Assembly: GCA_016721505.1 (NCBI GenBank)
Contig: JADKHX010000001.1
Location: forward strand, 248,001 to 312,000
DNA from: Rhodocyclaceae bacterium
Lineage (GTDB): Bacteria > Pseudomonadota > Gammaproteobacteria > Burkholderiales > Rhodocyclaceae
Length of the DNA stretch: 64,000 nt
Direction: 5' to 3'
Part shown: positions 1 through 8,705 of the stretch, one piece after another
Position numbering within the stretch: position 1 is the stretch's first letter
Layout: the number at the start of each line of letters is the position of its first letter
Position numbers and translations under genes: made by a program
The notes under the pieces: model-generated
The model's database searches: none
Told to the model about the DNA's origin: nothing
The model's input: only the letters and a program-made list of their open reading frames with translations

Positions 1-78
1 CATCCATTGCGCAAAGTTCGCATAGCTCTCGCGAACGCGACCTTGCGCATCGTTCATTTCGTCAAAGGCAGCGGGCAT
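1..78 (-). CDS. N-terminal end of a circularly permuted ATP-grasp-like protein (partial)
   Basis: Only the first 26 codons are in the window; the gene runs off the left edge. The reading starts MPAAFDEM and continues with a DAQGRVR stretch and an aromatic-rich segment. This FDEM...G.vR..Y pattern is what I recall at the start of circularly permuted type 2 ATP-grasp proteins (COG2308), which are often encoded near transglutaminase-like proteins such as the one at 1583-2453. The family call is an inference from very little sequence. Confidence 0.45.
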   Translation of the reverse strand, partial: MPAAFDEMNDAQGRVRESYANFAQWM

Positions 79-352
79 CAAAAACCACCAGATTAGGCAC
101 TCGGTTTATCTTAGCAGTAAGCATGCCTGAGAGTGGGGTGCGGCAAATCAAGGGCTTTCGTAATGCTGGCCAGGAGTGACGCACCAATATTGAGCGCGAC
201 GCAATGGTTTGGTGCGGGACGGCGCACCGATACGGAATGGCTGTGAATCGATTCGATGGCGGTGTTAATGTAGTGCCTTAAACGCGCTTGCGCTTCAGGC
301 TTGAATCTGCCGTTCTCTAGCTCAAGTGACCAACTCAAAAAAGGCATCGTCC

Positions 353-787
353 ATGCAAAACACCTCGAACGGCAGTCTCAACGGTCGTATTTTGATGACT
401 TTGGCGACACTGATGTACGGTCTCATCCCACCATTGGTAGATTTGACCGAGACACACGTTTTTCATCCGGAGTGGACACCACATTCGCGTATGCATATGG
501 TCTGGCTGCTTGGAACCAATTCGACGCTGGCAATGGTCGCTCTCTATTTTCTCTGGTTGAAAAAAGAAAATAGCTCATTTGGTATCAGCCTGGCGGGAGT
601 GCTCGGCTTATGTGTGTATGGCGGTTTCATGCTCAGTGCCGCCACAATGTCCTTTTATGGTGGCTCACTCACTGACAAGGGTGGAGTACCTCCTATTTTT
701 GGCTTAGATGCCAACATCCTCGCCTTTTCGACCGGCCTGCTGATACTACTCATCGGCTGGTTTCTTGCTCGTGCCAAGAGCGCCTAA
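353..787 (+). CDS. Small integral membrane protein, four predicted helices
   Basis: A 144-residue protein with about four hydrophobic segments (roughly residues 12-28, 50-70, 78-102 and 118-138), so probably in the inner membrane. Between the first two helices is a polar segment, TETHVFHPEWTPHSRMHM, rich in His and acidic residues; a similar HP.WpPHarfHm stretch is what I remember from the DUF6640-type family, but I cannot confirm that. An upstream in-frame GTG at 326 could also start the protein; the ATG at 353 is preferred because an AAGG stretch lies just before it. No enzymatic function can be assigned. The next gene follows on the same strand after 35 bp. Confidence 0.6.
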   Translation: MQNTSNGSLNGRILMTLATLMYGLIPPLVDLTETHVFHPEWTPHSRMHMVWLLGTNSTLAMVALYFLWLKKENSSFGISLAGVLGLCVYGGFMLSAATMSFYGGSLTDKGGVPPIFGLDANILAFSTGLLILLIGWFLARAKSA

Positions 788-822
788 TCACCAGTTCAAT
801 CCGGATTCCAACCGTAAGCCCC

Positions 823-1560
823 ATGCGAATCGCCCTCGTCTCAGACATTCACGGCAACCTCCCCGCACTCGAGGCCGTTGTCGCCGATATTCAGCGGCGC
901 GGCGCGGACGAGATTGTTTGTCTTGGTGACAATATCTCGGGGCCGCTGCTGCCGCGAGAAACCGCGCAGTACCTCATGGCATCTGATTGGACCGTCCTCG
1001 CCGGGAACCATGAACGACAGGTGATTGACTACCAACCCGGCAAGGGCGGGCAGTCGGATGGCTATGCGCATTCTCAACTAACCAGTATCGAGTTCGCCTG
1101 GTTGCGTTCGCTTCAACCTCACCTCAACATGAACCCGGAAGTGTTCCTCTGCCACGGCACACCGCGCAGTGATTGCGAACACTTTCTGGAGTCGGTGCGT
1201 GACGGGAGGCTTTCAGTCGCGTCCTTGGCTGAGATAACCGAACGGATTGGCAACGTGCTCGCGCCAGTCGTGGCCTGCGGTCATAGCCATGTTCCGCGCT
1301 CGGTGCGCCTGCCATCCGCTCAGCTGTGCGTCAATCCCGGCAGTGTTGGGCTGCAGGCTTACACCGATGACCACCCCGAGCACTACATCATGGAACTCGG
1401 CACGCCTGACGCGCACTACGCCGTGATTGCGAAGACGACGAATGGCTGGGCCTGTGAGAGCTACGCCGTGCCTTATGACTACGTAGCGATGGCCAAGCTG
1501 GCGAAGGCGCGCGGGCGGCTGGATTGGGAACAGGCGCTACTGACTGGCTACGCGGGGTGA
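823..1560 (+). CDS. Calcineurin-like metallophosphoesterase
   Basis: A 245-residue cytosolic protein with the metallophosphoesterase signature in order: DIHGN near the N terminus, GDN around residue 36, GNHER around 62, a CHGTP segment around 110, and GHSHVPR in the last third, followed by NPGSVG. These supply the Asp, His and Asn ligands for two metal ions. The length and the CHGTPRSD/NPGSVGLQ pattern fit the single-domain YfcE/MJ0936-like group of phosphodiesterases; the substrate cannot be read from sequence. It faces the transglutaminase-like gene tail to tail across 22 bp. Confidence 0.8.
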   Translation: MRIALVSDIHGNLPALEAVVADIQRRGADEIVCLGDNISGPLLPRETAQYLMASDWTVLAGNHERQVIDYQPGKGGQSDGYAHSQLTSIEFAWLRSLQPHLNMNPEVFLCHGTPRSDCEHFLESVRDGRLSVASLAEITERIGNVLAPVVACGHSHVPRSVRLPSAQLCVNPGSVGLQAYTDDHPEHYIMELGTPDAHYAVIAKTTNGWACESYAVPYDYVAMAKLAKARGRLDWEQALLTGYAG

Positions 1561-1582
1561 CACTATCGGTCAAAGTGTGCGT

Positions 1583-2453
1583 TCAATTGCGCTCGAATTG
1601 CCGATCAGTAGAAAGCGCATGGGAGACATGCTGGGGCACCTGCAATTCACCCTGCGCATTTGGGATTGCCTCAATTTGTACGATTGGAGCTGCACCTCGC
1701 ACACCGCCGAAAATGGTTGCAAATGCCGAGTCAGCAGCATCGCGACCGGTGCCGAGGCGCACGAAACCCATAGGGATGGCGACGCCGGAAGGGTCGAAGA
1801 TGTACCAGCGATCACCCAGATAGACTTCAACGTAGGCATGAAAGTCGGTTGGTCCCAGAGCGGGTGACGCACCATAGTCAATTCCGGTAACAAAGCGGGC
1901 GGGTATGTTGACCGCTCGACACAGGGCAATCATTAGATGGGCAAAGTCACGACATACCCCGACTTCTTCCACCAGCGTATCAACCGCGCTGGTATGTCCC
2001 GTCGAGGAATTGGAGAGGAAGGTGACACGGTTCAGCACCCAGTCGCGATCGCCTGCACGCGGCTGTAGCCCTGCTTCTGGTGGCCGAACTCCTTGATCGC
2101 CAGGCGGTAAAGCCGGTCGACTGGCAATGCGGCGGGGTAGATGTAGGGCAGCACCGCCCCGGCAGGTTGGCCACGGCCACTACGAGCTCCGCCGGTTGCG
2201 CGGTGTAGTGATCAAGGTCCACGACGGCGGCGTAGCGCACGCTCAGCGGCCCGGCAAATGCCGTTAGCCGCAGGAAACGCGTGTGCGTCATCGGGTCGGT
2301 ATAGGTGGAGGAAGGCAGGCTTTGGCTGATGCTCAGAGATTCGCTCACCACCGACTGGTAAGGCGTTTGCGCGGCATAGATGCTGAAAATAAAATCGCAG
2401 CCGGGTTGATCGATCTCGTAGTTGAGTTCAATCGAGAATTTGAGTCTGAACAC
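1583..2453 (-). pseudogene. Transglutaminase-like protein, broken by two single-base deletions
   Basis: The N-terminal part (from 2453) has the beta-rich N-terminal domain typical of bacterial transglutaminase-like proteins. The C-terminal part (to 1583) carries the catalytic core: Cys in GVCRDFAH, His in DFHAYVEVYL and Asp in YIFDPS. The two parts are in different frames. Restoring one G in the G run at about 2157-2160 gives a good central segment (AVLPYIYP, then YRLAIKEFGHQKQGYS). Restoring one C at about 2046 joins it to RDWVLNRV and the core. Both lesions are -1 in runs of identical bases, so the gene is either a recent pseudogene or intact with sequence errors. The partial gene at 1-78 belongs to a family often linked with this one. 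Confidence 0.75.
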
Positions 2454-2569
2454 GTAGCACTACCGGTAGGTTTTCGCTGCCCGCGGACGGGGCTGAGGAG
2501 AGCACTTGAATCATGCCGACCAACTGGCAGCATACGTTTCGCGCTGTTTACAGACTGTTTGCTAACGCA

Positions 2570-3199
2570 CTAATGAACCAGCAAGCCGGAATGCTCAACA
2601 AAAGAAATAATCTCCGCCAATCCCTGCCCGGTTTTCAAATTGCTGAACAGAAACGGTCGCTCGCCACCCATCCGTTTAGCATCGGTCGCCATCACTTCGA
2701 GCGAAGCGCCAACCATCGGTGCCAAGTCAATCTTGTTGATGATGAGCAGATCAGATTTGGTGATTCCCGGTCCGCCTTTGCGCGGGATTTTTTCGCCTGC
2801 GGCGACGTCTATGACGTAGAGCGTTAGATCAGAAAGCTCCGGGCTGAAAGTTGCTGCCAAGTTATCACCGCCGCTTTCGATAAAAATAATATCCAAGCCA
2901 TCGAAGCGCGCATTCAAGCGGGCTACCGCTTCGAGATTGATCGAGGCATCCTCACGGATCGCTGTATGCGGACAGCCACCGGTTTCGACGCCAATAATCC
3001 GGTCGGGCGTCAGCGCTTCATTGCGCACCAGAAATTGCGCGTCCTCCTCGGTGTAGATATCGTTGGTCACCACGGCGAGGTTGTAGGTGTTGCGCAGCGC
3101 CTGACATAACGCCAGCGTCAGCGCGGTCTTGCCCGAACCGACCGGGCCACCGATCCCAATCCGAAGTGCGGGGCGAGGCAGTTTTGTGTAATCGTTCAT
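2570..3199 (-). CDS. ureG: Urease accessory GTPase UreG
   Basis: This 209-residue SIMIBI-class GTPase supplies GTP-dependent energy for nickel delivery to urease in the cytosol, in complex with UreD and UreF. Visible motifs are the P-loop GGPVGSGKTAL at residues 17-27, the TNDIYT switch segment, the metal-binding ETGGCPHTAIREDAS (Cys-Pro-His), the ESGGDNL motif, and NKIDL for guanine recognition. Length is normal. It is the last gene of the urt-ure block; its ATG overlaps the restored ureF stop (ATGA), which implies translational coupling. Unlike ureF, ureD and urtC, it is intact. Confidence 0.97.
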   Translation of the reverse strand: MNDYTKLPRPALRIGIGGPVGSGKTALTLALCQALRNTYNLAVVTNDIYTEEDAQFLVRNEALTPDRIIGVETGGCPHTAIREDASINLEAVARLNARFDGLDIIFIESGGDNLAATFSPELSDLTLYVIDVAAGEKIPRKGGPGITKSDLLIINKIDLAPMVGASLEVMATDAKRMGGERPFLFSNLKTGQGLAEIISFVEHSGLLVH

Positions 3200-3896
3200 G
3201 ATCTAAATAACCTCGTGTATTGCGTTTCGTGACGGCAACAGGCGATGGCAAAGCCGGGGGCGAAATTGGAAACCTCGCCTTCGTCCAATGCCAGAGCTTG
3301 TTCAACGATTGCGGGAAGACGGCGACCAATCGCCTGCAACAAGCGTTGGCCACCGCCTGCCCCAAAGGCACGGCTTTGAGTGCCGCCATGGTTTGATTTT
3401 CCGCCCAACTCCACAGCCATGCCGTCAGCGCGTCTTCATCCGCTATATGCCAATGCGCTGCAGCACAGGTCCACACGCAAAGATAACTGCCGCTAACTTG
3501 GCTTTCATCGCGCAGAAGTTGATCAAGCAAAGGTGTGGGAAAATCGCCAAGCTCGTTGAGCAAGCGGGTCATCGAGTAACCCATCTGCAAGGTTTCGGCG
3601 CGCAGCTCGGCGGTTTCACGACTGGCGAGGTATTGGGCGTCGAGGTCAAGCAACGGCGTGTTACCAGCACCAACTGGCAAGTCCGCCGACATATCGCGCC
3701 ACGCCGCCATCATGCGCAGCAACATCGGTGCTTCATAGCGCCCCACATTCCATTCGAGTTGGTCGCCGATCCAGCTTAATGCGCTGCTTTCGTCGTTGAC
3801 CTTGCCCGCCTCCACCGCCCATTCAAGCCCTTGCGAATAGGAGTACGCACCGACTGGTAGTGCGGGGCTGGCGAGTTGTAGCAAGCGGGCAAGCAT
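3196..3896 (-). pseudogene. ureF: Urease accessory protein UreF, frameshifted
   Basis: UreF bridges UreD and UreG during nickel insertion into urease. The N-terminal three quarters are clear (LLQLASPALPVGAYSYSQGLEWAVE, with ASRETAELRAETLQMG in the middle). After PLGQA the frame is lost. Restoring one G near 3351-3357 continues as GGQRLLQAIGRRLP and ends in CRHETQYTRLFRS, the normal UreF C terminus, with its stop overlapping the ureG start. The lesion is a -1 deletion in a G run. Codons for LPVGAGNTP (3652-3678) match a dispersed repeat found elsewhere in the window and sit in a loop before the ASRETAEL helix. Truncated UreF would not activate urease, so this is either real loss or a sequence error. 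Confidence 0.85.
3652..3678 (-). repeat. Short dispersed repeat copy inside ureF
   Basis: The minus strand reads TTGCCAGTTGGTGCTGGT followed by AACACGCCGTT. This is nearly identical to copies in soxD, prlC, murG and several gaps. It is read in frame as LPVGAGNTP in a loop of UreF. Confidence 0.8.
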
Positions 3897-3908
3897 TTGA
3901 TTTTCCGC

Positions 3909-4415
3909 CTACTTGGCTTGAAAATGGTCATGGATTCGGGGTCCGCGACCTTCGCCATCGGCGCTATGGCCATGCGGATGTGCATGACTGGCGCTACCAC
4001 CATAGGCACCACTTTCCGGCTCGAACGCCGCTTCAACTTCCGTCACTGGCAAGCCCAAACCACGCACCATTTCGCCCAGCACATGGTCATGCGCAAAGCG
4101 CAAACAACCGGGCCGTATTTCTACCGCGACATGTCGGTTGCCAAGGTGATAAGCGACTCGTGCAAGTTGCAACGCATCAGCGCTAGAGGCCTCCATCAAA
4201 GCCTCCGGCGCGGCGATGACTTCGACCACCACTCCATCGTTGGCGAGCAGCTTGTCGCCGCCGCGCAAAACCGTGCCGCGCTCTAGGAACAAACCGCATT
4301 CCTCACCAGAAACCAATCGTGTGCGCAGACGGCTTTTGCAGCGTCGCTCGAAGTTCAGCATCAGTTGCGCTGTGGCGATAGCGCCAGCCGCAGCACGTTG
4401 TTCGATCAATAGCAT
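3909..4415 (-). CDS. ureE: Urease nickel metallochaperone UreE
   Basis: This 168-residue protein binds nickel and delivers it to the urease activation complex. It starts at MLLIEQRAAAG, two bases after the ureC stop; the longer upstream reading overlaps ureC and is discarded. Features: the N-terminal peptide-binding domain with RLVSGEECGLFLERGTVLRGGD, the central YHLGNRH and HDHVLGEMVRGLG metal-binding domain, and a His-rich tail (HAHPHGHS) that would bind extra nickel. Length and domain order are normal. It lies between ureC and ureF with very short gaps, consistent with one transcript. Confidence 0.95.
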   Translation of the reverse strand: MLLIEQRAAAGAIATAQLMLNFERRCKSRLRTRLVSGEECGLFLERGTVLRGGDKLLANDGVVVEVIAAPEALMEASSADALQLARVAYHLGNRHVAVEIRPGCLRFAHDHVLGEMVRGLGLPVTEVEAAFEPESGAYGGSASHAHPHGHSADGEGRGPRIHDHFQAK

Positions 4416-4416
4416 T

Positions 4417-6117
4417 TCAGAACAGGAAGTAGCGTTGCGCCATCGGCAAAACTTTGGCCGGTTCGCAGACCAACAGCTCGCCATCGGCGCGCACGGCATA
4501 GGTTTCGGTGTCGACATCAATCCGTGGCATCGCGCTGTTATGCACCATATCGGCTTTGGTCACCTTGCGGCAGTTCTTGACCGGCTCAAGTCGCTTGCTC
4601 AACCCAAGGCTCTGCACGGCGGGGTTGTTTAATGCGGCTTGCGAGACAAAAGTCAGTGAGGTTTTCAAACCGCCACCAAAGCTACCGAACATCGGCCGGT
4701 AATGCACTGGCTGCGGTGTCGGAATTGACGCATTCGGATCGCCCATCGCGGCGGCTGTAATCATTCCGCTCTTCAAGATCAGCGAAGGCTTCACCCCAAA
4801 AAACGCCGGGCGCCACAATACCAGATCCGCCAACTTGCCAACTTCAATCGAACCGACGATATGGCTGATGCCGTGTGTGATTGCCGGGTTAATCGTGTAT
4901 TTGGCGATGTAGCGTTTGGCGCGCTGATTGTCGTTGCGCGCGTTGTCTTCTTTCAAGGAGCCGCGCTGGACCTTCATTTTGTGCGCGGTCTGCCAGGTAC
5001 GGATGATGACTTCGCCAACGCGACCCATGGCTTGGGAATCCGAGCTCATCATCGAAAACGCGCCGAGGTCATGCAGGATGTCCTCTGCCGCAATCGTCTC
5101 GCGGCGGATGCGCGATTCGGCAAATGCCACATCTTCGGCAATCGCCGGATCGAGGTGGTGACAGACCATCAGCATGTCGAGATGTTCGTCGATGGTATTC
5201 ACCGTGTAGGGCATGGTCGGATTGGTTGAACTGGGCAACACGTTGGGCAGACTCACCGCCTTGATGATGTCCGGCGCGTGGCCACCACCGGCACCTTCGG
5301 TGTGAAAGGTATGGATGGTGCGGCCCTTGAACGCCGCCAATGTGGTCTCGACAAATCCGGATTCATTCAGCGTATCGGTATGAATCGCCACCTGCACGTC
5401 CATGTCATCGGCGACCGAAAGGCAGTTGTCGATGGCGGCTGGCGTGGTGCCCCAGTCTTCGTGCAGCTTCAGCCCCATTGCACCTGCTGCCACTTGCTCG
5501 ACCACCGGGCCGGGCAGGCTGACATTACCTTTGCCGAAAAAGCCGAGATTCATGGGAAATGCTTCGGCCGCCGCCAGCATGGAATGTATGTGCCACGGAC
5601 CCGGTGTGCAAGTGGTAGCGAAGGTTCCTGTGGCCGGGCCGGTGCCGCCGCCAAGCATAGTGGTGACGCCGGACATCAGCGCTTCTTCAATTTGCTGCGG
5701 GCAGATGAAATGGATGTGGCTGTCCACACCACCGGCCGTAATGATCATGCCTTCGCCGGCAATGACTTCTGTGCCGGCGCCGATCGCAATGGTGACGCCG
5801 GGCTGGACGTCAGGATTGCCCGCCTTGCCAATGCCAGCAATGAAACCATTCTTGAGACCGATGTCGGCCTTGATGATGCCGCTGATTGCGTCGACGATCA
5901 GGGCATTGGTGATCACCGTATCCGCCACATCGTTAGACATGCGCTGGCTCTGCCCCATGCCATCCCGAATAACTTTGCCACCGCCGAATTTCACTTCGTC
6001 GCCGTAAGTCGTGCAGTCCTTTTCGACTTCGATCCAAAGCTCGGTATCCGCCAAGCGCACGCGGTCGCCGACGGTAGGGCCAAACATTTCGGCATAGGCC
6101 TGACGTGTAATCTTCAT
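4417..6117 (-). CDS. ureC: Urease alpha subunit UreC
   Basis: This is the 566-residue catalytic subunit, which hydrolyses urea to ammonia and carbamate at a binuclear nickel centre in the cytosol. Nickel ligands and active-site segments are present: HIHFICPQQ, the carbamylated-Lys segment GLKLHEDWG, AIHTDTLNESG, TFHTEGAGGGHAPD and the flap MVCHHLD. An MSSDSQAMGRVGE segment follows. Length matches bacterial UreC. Its start overlaps the ureB stop by four bases. The gene is intact, in contrast to ureD and ureF on either side. Confidence 0.98.
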   Translation of the reverse strand: MKITRQAYAEMFGPTVGDRVRLADTELWIEVEKDCTTYGDEVKFGGGKVIRDGMGQSQRMSNDVADTVITNALIVDAISGIIKADIGLKNGFIAGIGKAGNPDVQPGVTIAIGAGTEVIAGEGMIITAGGVDSHIHFICPQQIEEALMSGVTTMLGGGTGPATGTFATTCTPGPWHIHSMLAAAEAFPMNLGFFGKGNVSLPGPVVEQVAAGAMGLKLHEDWGTTPAAIDNCLSVADDMDVQVAIHTDTLNESGFVETTLAAFKGRTIHTFHTEGAGGGHAPDIIKAVSLPNVLPSSTNPTMPYTVNTIDEHLDMLMVCHHLDPAIAEDVAFAESRIRRETIAAEDILHDLGAFSMMSSDSQAMGRVGEVIIRTWQTAHKMKVQRGSLKEDNARNDNQRAKRYIAKYTINPAITHGISHIVGSIEVGKLADLVLWRPAFFGVKPSLILKSGMITAAAMGDPNASIPTPQPVHYRPMFGSFGGGLKTSLTFVSQAALNNPAVQSLGLSKRLEPVKNCRKVTKADMVHNSAMPRIDVDTETYAVRADGELLVCEPAKVLPMAQRYFLF

Positions 6118-6419
6118 AGCTTTCCCTGCACGCGACCCTGAAAACCGAATACGTGGCGCTCGCCTGCGTAGTCGACTAACTCTACTGTTCGAGTTTGCCC
6201 GGGCTCGAACCGCACTGCGGTCCCAGCAGCGATATTCAAGCGCATGCCATACGACTGCTTGCGCTCGAACGACAAGCCATCGTTGGTTTCAAAAAAATGA
6301 TAGTGCGAGCCGACTTGTACGGGACGGTCACCGGTATTGGCCACGAGCAATTTGACGGTCCGGCGTCCGGCGTTGAGCTCAATCTCACCAGGTTCTACGA
6401 TCATTTCACCGGGGATCAT
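6114..6419 (-). CDS. ureB: Urease beta subunit UreB
   Basis: This 101-residue structural subunit packs against UreC in the urease trimer. It starts at MIPGEMIVEPGEIELNAGR, the standard UreB opening; the longer in-frame reading upstream would invade the preceding small gene. GDRPVQVGSHYHFFE is the conserved core. Its 5' end overlaps the small membrane protein by 14 bases and its stop overlaps ureC by four, which indicates coupled translation. Confidence 0.96.
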   Translation of the reverse strand: MIPGEMIVEPGEIELNAGRRTVKLLVANTGDRPVQVGSHYHFFETNDGLSFERKQSYGMRLNIAAGTAVRFEPGQTRTVELVDYAGERHVFGFQGRVQGKL

Positions 6420-6630
6420 GATGTTTACTCCGAATGCTCCTGAGTGCGCGGCGGCGCGCCAGCACGATGGCACTGATGCCAACGATCAGCAGGATCGCCG
6501 CGAATGCTAGATGATCAGGCTGCGTCAGAAAATGCCATAGCGAGGCCACAATATTTGCGTGATGCTCACCTGGATGCGCCAACGCGGGTTGAGCAGTGAC
6601 GGCGATCAAGATCAGGAAAAGTTTGCGCAT
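6406..6630 (-). CDS. Small His-containing membrane protein between ureA and ureB
   Basis: The 74-residue protein has a signal peptide (about residues 1-18, ending ALA), then HPGEHHAN, a single hydrophobic helix at about residues 40-58, and a basic tail. The HPG start after cleavage and the QPDHL segment recall HupE/UreJ nickel/cobalt permeases, but the protein is far shorter than those six-helix proteins. A role in periplasmic nickel binding is a guess from location and His content. It sits 15 bp after ureA and overlaps ureB, so it is surely co-expressed with urease. No internal sign of truncation is visible. Confidence 0.7.
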   Translation of the reverse strand: MRKLFLILIAVTAQPALAHPGEHHANIVASLWHFLTQPDHLAFAAILLIVGISAIVLARRRALRSIRSKHHDPR

Positions 6631-6645
6631 GGCGGCTCCTTGGAT

Positions 6646-6948
6646 TCAAACAATCGGATGATGCACGGTGACCAATTTGGTACCGTCGGGAAAGGTCGCT
6701 TCAACCTGAATATCCGGAATCATTTCGGCGACGCCTTCCATGACTTCGCCACGCTTCAGCAGGGTCGCGCCATAGCTCATTAGTTCGGCGACGCTTTTGC
6801 CATCCCGGGCGCCTTCAAGGATCGCCGCGCTGATGAAGGCAACGGCCTCGGGATAGTTCAACTTGAGTCCGCGCGCGCGCCGGCGTTCGGCCAATAGTCC
6901 GGCAGTGAAAATCAGTAGCTTGTCTTTTTCTCGTGGCGTCAGTTCCAT
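6646..6948 (-). CDS. ureA: Urease gamma subunit UreA
   Basis: A 100-residue structural subunit of urease. It opens MELTPREKDKLLIFTAGLLA, has the conserved GLKLNYPEAVAFISAAILEGARDG segment, and ends in LVTVHHPI. Length is exactly that of free-standing bacterial UreA, so the organism uses the three-subunit (A, B, C) enzyme. The restored ureD frame stops 13 bp upstream. Confidence 0.97.
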   Translation of the reverse strand: MELTPREKDKLLIFTAGLLAERRRARGLKLNYPEAVAFISAAILEGARDGKSVAELMSYGATLLKRGEVMEGVAEMIPDIQVEATFPDGTKLVTVHHPIV

Positions 6949-6961
6949 TTTGCGCTTTCGT

Positions 6962-7853
6962 TTAAGTTGCCCAAATACGCGGTGTCACTGCATCGTAGCC
7001 GGTCAATGCCGGACGCACAATGGACCACAAGGCGATTAGCCATTCTCGCGCGGCTTCGGTTGAATGGCCAAGATAGCGGCCGACGAAAAGCTGCGGCATC
7101 GCGCTTACGCCCGAGACGGCCTCGAATTCCGAGGTCGCGCAGCAACGCTGCAGCCAGGTGGCCAGGGTTGATGGTCACGCCAGCTACCAGGACGGTACTG
7201 GCGACGCTGAAACCGGCCAAGCCGATGGGTGAATTCAACAAGGCCGAGCCACCGGCAATGACCCCGCGCTCACGCCAGAGCTTGCGGCCTTGCTGACGAA
7301 TATCCGTGGCAATTTTCAGATTGCCGCGATCAAAGGTCTCGCCGCTCGCGCGGCGGCCAAAGCATATGGTCTCAACGCCTATAAATCGTGCGTCTTCAGC
7401 CAATTCAATTTGCGTTTGCATCTGCGCTTGCGCGCCACTGAAGATAATGCTCTCTTGCGGCAACCACTCCAGCGTACCACCAGCACCAACTCGCAAAGAC
7501 ACTGATTGTTCGGCCGTCGCACCGGCAGATCGATACCATTTACTGGCCCCGGGCGTGGTCAGTAAAGCGTGTGCGTTTGGTTTCACGTCGACATCAATCG
7601 TGAGTTGATCCCCGCCGACAATACCCGCTGGCGGATGCAGGATGATGGCGTGGCAGATCTCCTTTCCCTCAGGATAGAGCGCCTTCTGTATCCGCAACGG
7701 CCCGCTGTGCTCGCGGCGGGTAAGGATGGTCGAACCATCGCGCCGCTCGAACTCCATCGCCAGTCGTGCTTGCCATCCGGCGGAGGGCTGAAGTGAATCT
7801 GTGGTTTGGTTAGTCGAAGCGAGCGCCATCTCATGATCATAGCGCCCCATCAA
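6962..7853 (-). pseudogene. ureD: Urease accessory protein UreD, frameshifted near the C terminus
   Basis: UreD is the scaffold that binds apo-urease and recruits UreF/UreG. Residues up to about 243 are normal (GGSTILTRREHSGPL-like start, HPPAGIVGGD, the GGTLEWLPQE motif, INPGHLAAALLRDL). After that the frame drifts. Removing one G at about 7129-7130 turns the junction into RDLEFEAVSG and restores SAMPQLFVGRYLG, EWLIALWSIVRPALTG and the standard PRIWAT ending at 6962. As written, the reading would run on to 6939 and overlap ureA. The lesion is a +1 in a GG pair, again in a short base run. Start could be at 7853, 7850 or 7829. It is the first gene of the urease half of the block, after urtE. 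Confidence 0.82.
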
Positions 7854-7912
7854 CCTGTGTAAGCCGATTCAGGGCAACATGTGACGATCGAACGAAGTGA
7901 GCTAACAAGAAG

Positions 7913-7930
7913 CCTCCCCGCGAGGGGAGG
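7913..7930. terminator. GC-rich hairpin between urtE and ureD
   Basis: A perfect stem CCTCCCC / GGGGAGG closes on a GCGA tetraloop. On the minus strand it is followed by CTTCTTGTT, which is modestly T-rich. It lies in the 157-bp gap between urtE and ureD and could act as a weak terminator or processing site that lowers urease expression relative to transport. Confidence 0.45.
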
Positions 7931-8010
7931 ATGGGAGGGGCGGGCCAATTTGCCGCTCTTGCTCTTGCATTGTTCGATTAACGAAGGTGCAGATAGCCGC
8001 TGCATGCAAG

Positions 8011-8703
8011 TCATATCGCGAGCAGCTCACACACGCCATCGCGCTCCATGTCGATGCCGGCACCACGCTTGATGATTTCGCCGCGCTCCATCACCAGATA
8101 GTGATCGGCCAAACTGCGGGCGAAATCGTAATACTGTTCGACTAGCAAGATCGCCATATTTCCTTCGGCGGCCAAGGTTCGAATCGCGCGCTCGATGTCT
8201 TTAATGATCGATGGCTGTATGCCTTCGGTCGGCTCATCCAGAATCAGCAAACGCGGGCCGAACGCCAAGGCACGACCAATCGCCAGTTGCTGCTGCTGGC
8301 CGCCGGAAAGGTCACCGCCACGGCGCTTGAGCATTTGTTTGAGCACGGGAAACATCTCAAAAATCCGATCAGGAATCGGTGTGCCTGCAGGGCAGGTGGC
8401 GAGACCCATTTGCAAATTTTCTTGCACGGTCAGGCGTGGAAATATCTCGCGACCTTGTGGCACAAAGCCAATCCCGGCCTTGACGCGTTGGAAGGACGGT
8501 GCGTTGGTGATTTGTTTGTCGTCAAAACTGATTGACCCAGTCGTCACCGGAACCAGCCCCATCAGACATTTCAGCAAGGTCGTTTTACCTACCCCATTGC
8601 GACCGAGCAAGGTTGTCACTTTGCCGATAGGCGCTTCAAAACTCACATCGCGCAGAATGTGACTGCCACCGTAAAACTGATTGAGTTGGTCAACTTTCAA
8701 CAT
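8011..8703 (-). CDS. urtE: Urea ABC transporter ATP-binding protein UrtE
   Basis: The 230-residue ATPase of the LivF type powers urea import. Walker A is GRNGVGKTTLLK (about residues 34-45), Q-loop PQGREIFPRLTV, signature LSGGQQQQLAIGRAL, Walker B LLILDEPTEGIQPS, and the H-loop region has LLVEQYYDFA. The EGIQPS and VEQYYDFA variants are what I recall for UrtE rather than amino-acid LivF, and the position next to urtD and urease supports this. It starts two bases after the urtD stop. Confidence 0.95.
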   Translation of the reverse strand: MLKVDQLNQFYGGSHILRDVSFEAPIGKVTTLLGRNGVGKTTLLKCLMGLVPVTTGSISFDDKQITNAPSFQRVKAGIGFVPQGREIFPRLTVQENLQMGLATCPAGTPIPDRIFEMFPVLKQMLKRRGGDLSGGQQQQLAIGRALAFGPRLLILDEPTEGIQPSIIKDIERAIRTLAAEGNMAILLVEQYYDFARSLADHYLVMERGEIIKRGAGIDMERDGVCELLAI

Positions 8704-8705
8704 GA

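Noticed and set aside
111..347. A 78-residue minus-strand open frame near the left edge
   Set aside because: It has no recognisable domain or convincing ribosome site. It overlaps the upstream part of the membrane-protein gene. The 79-352 gap is best left without a gene.
7475..7496. A stretch in ureD resembling the dispersed repeat (CCAGCACCAACTCGC)
   Set aside because: It encodes RVGAGGTLEW, part of the conserved GGTLEWLPQE motif of UreD, and lacks the ACGCCGTT tail. The likeness is explained by protein conservation.
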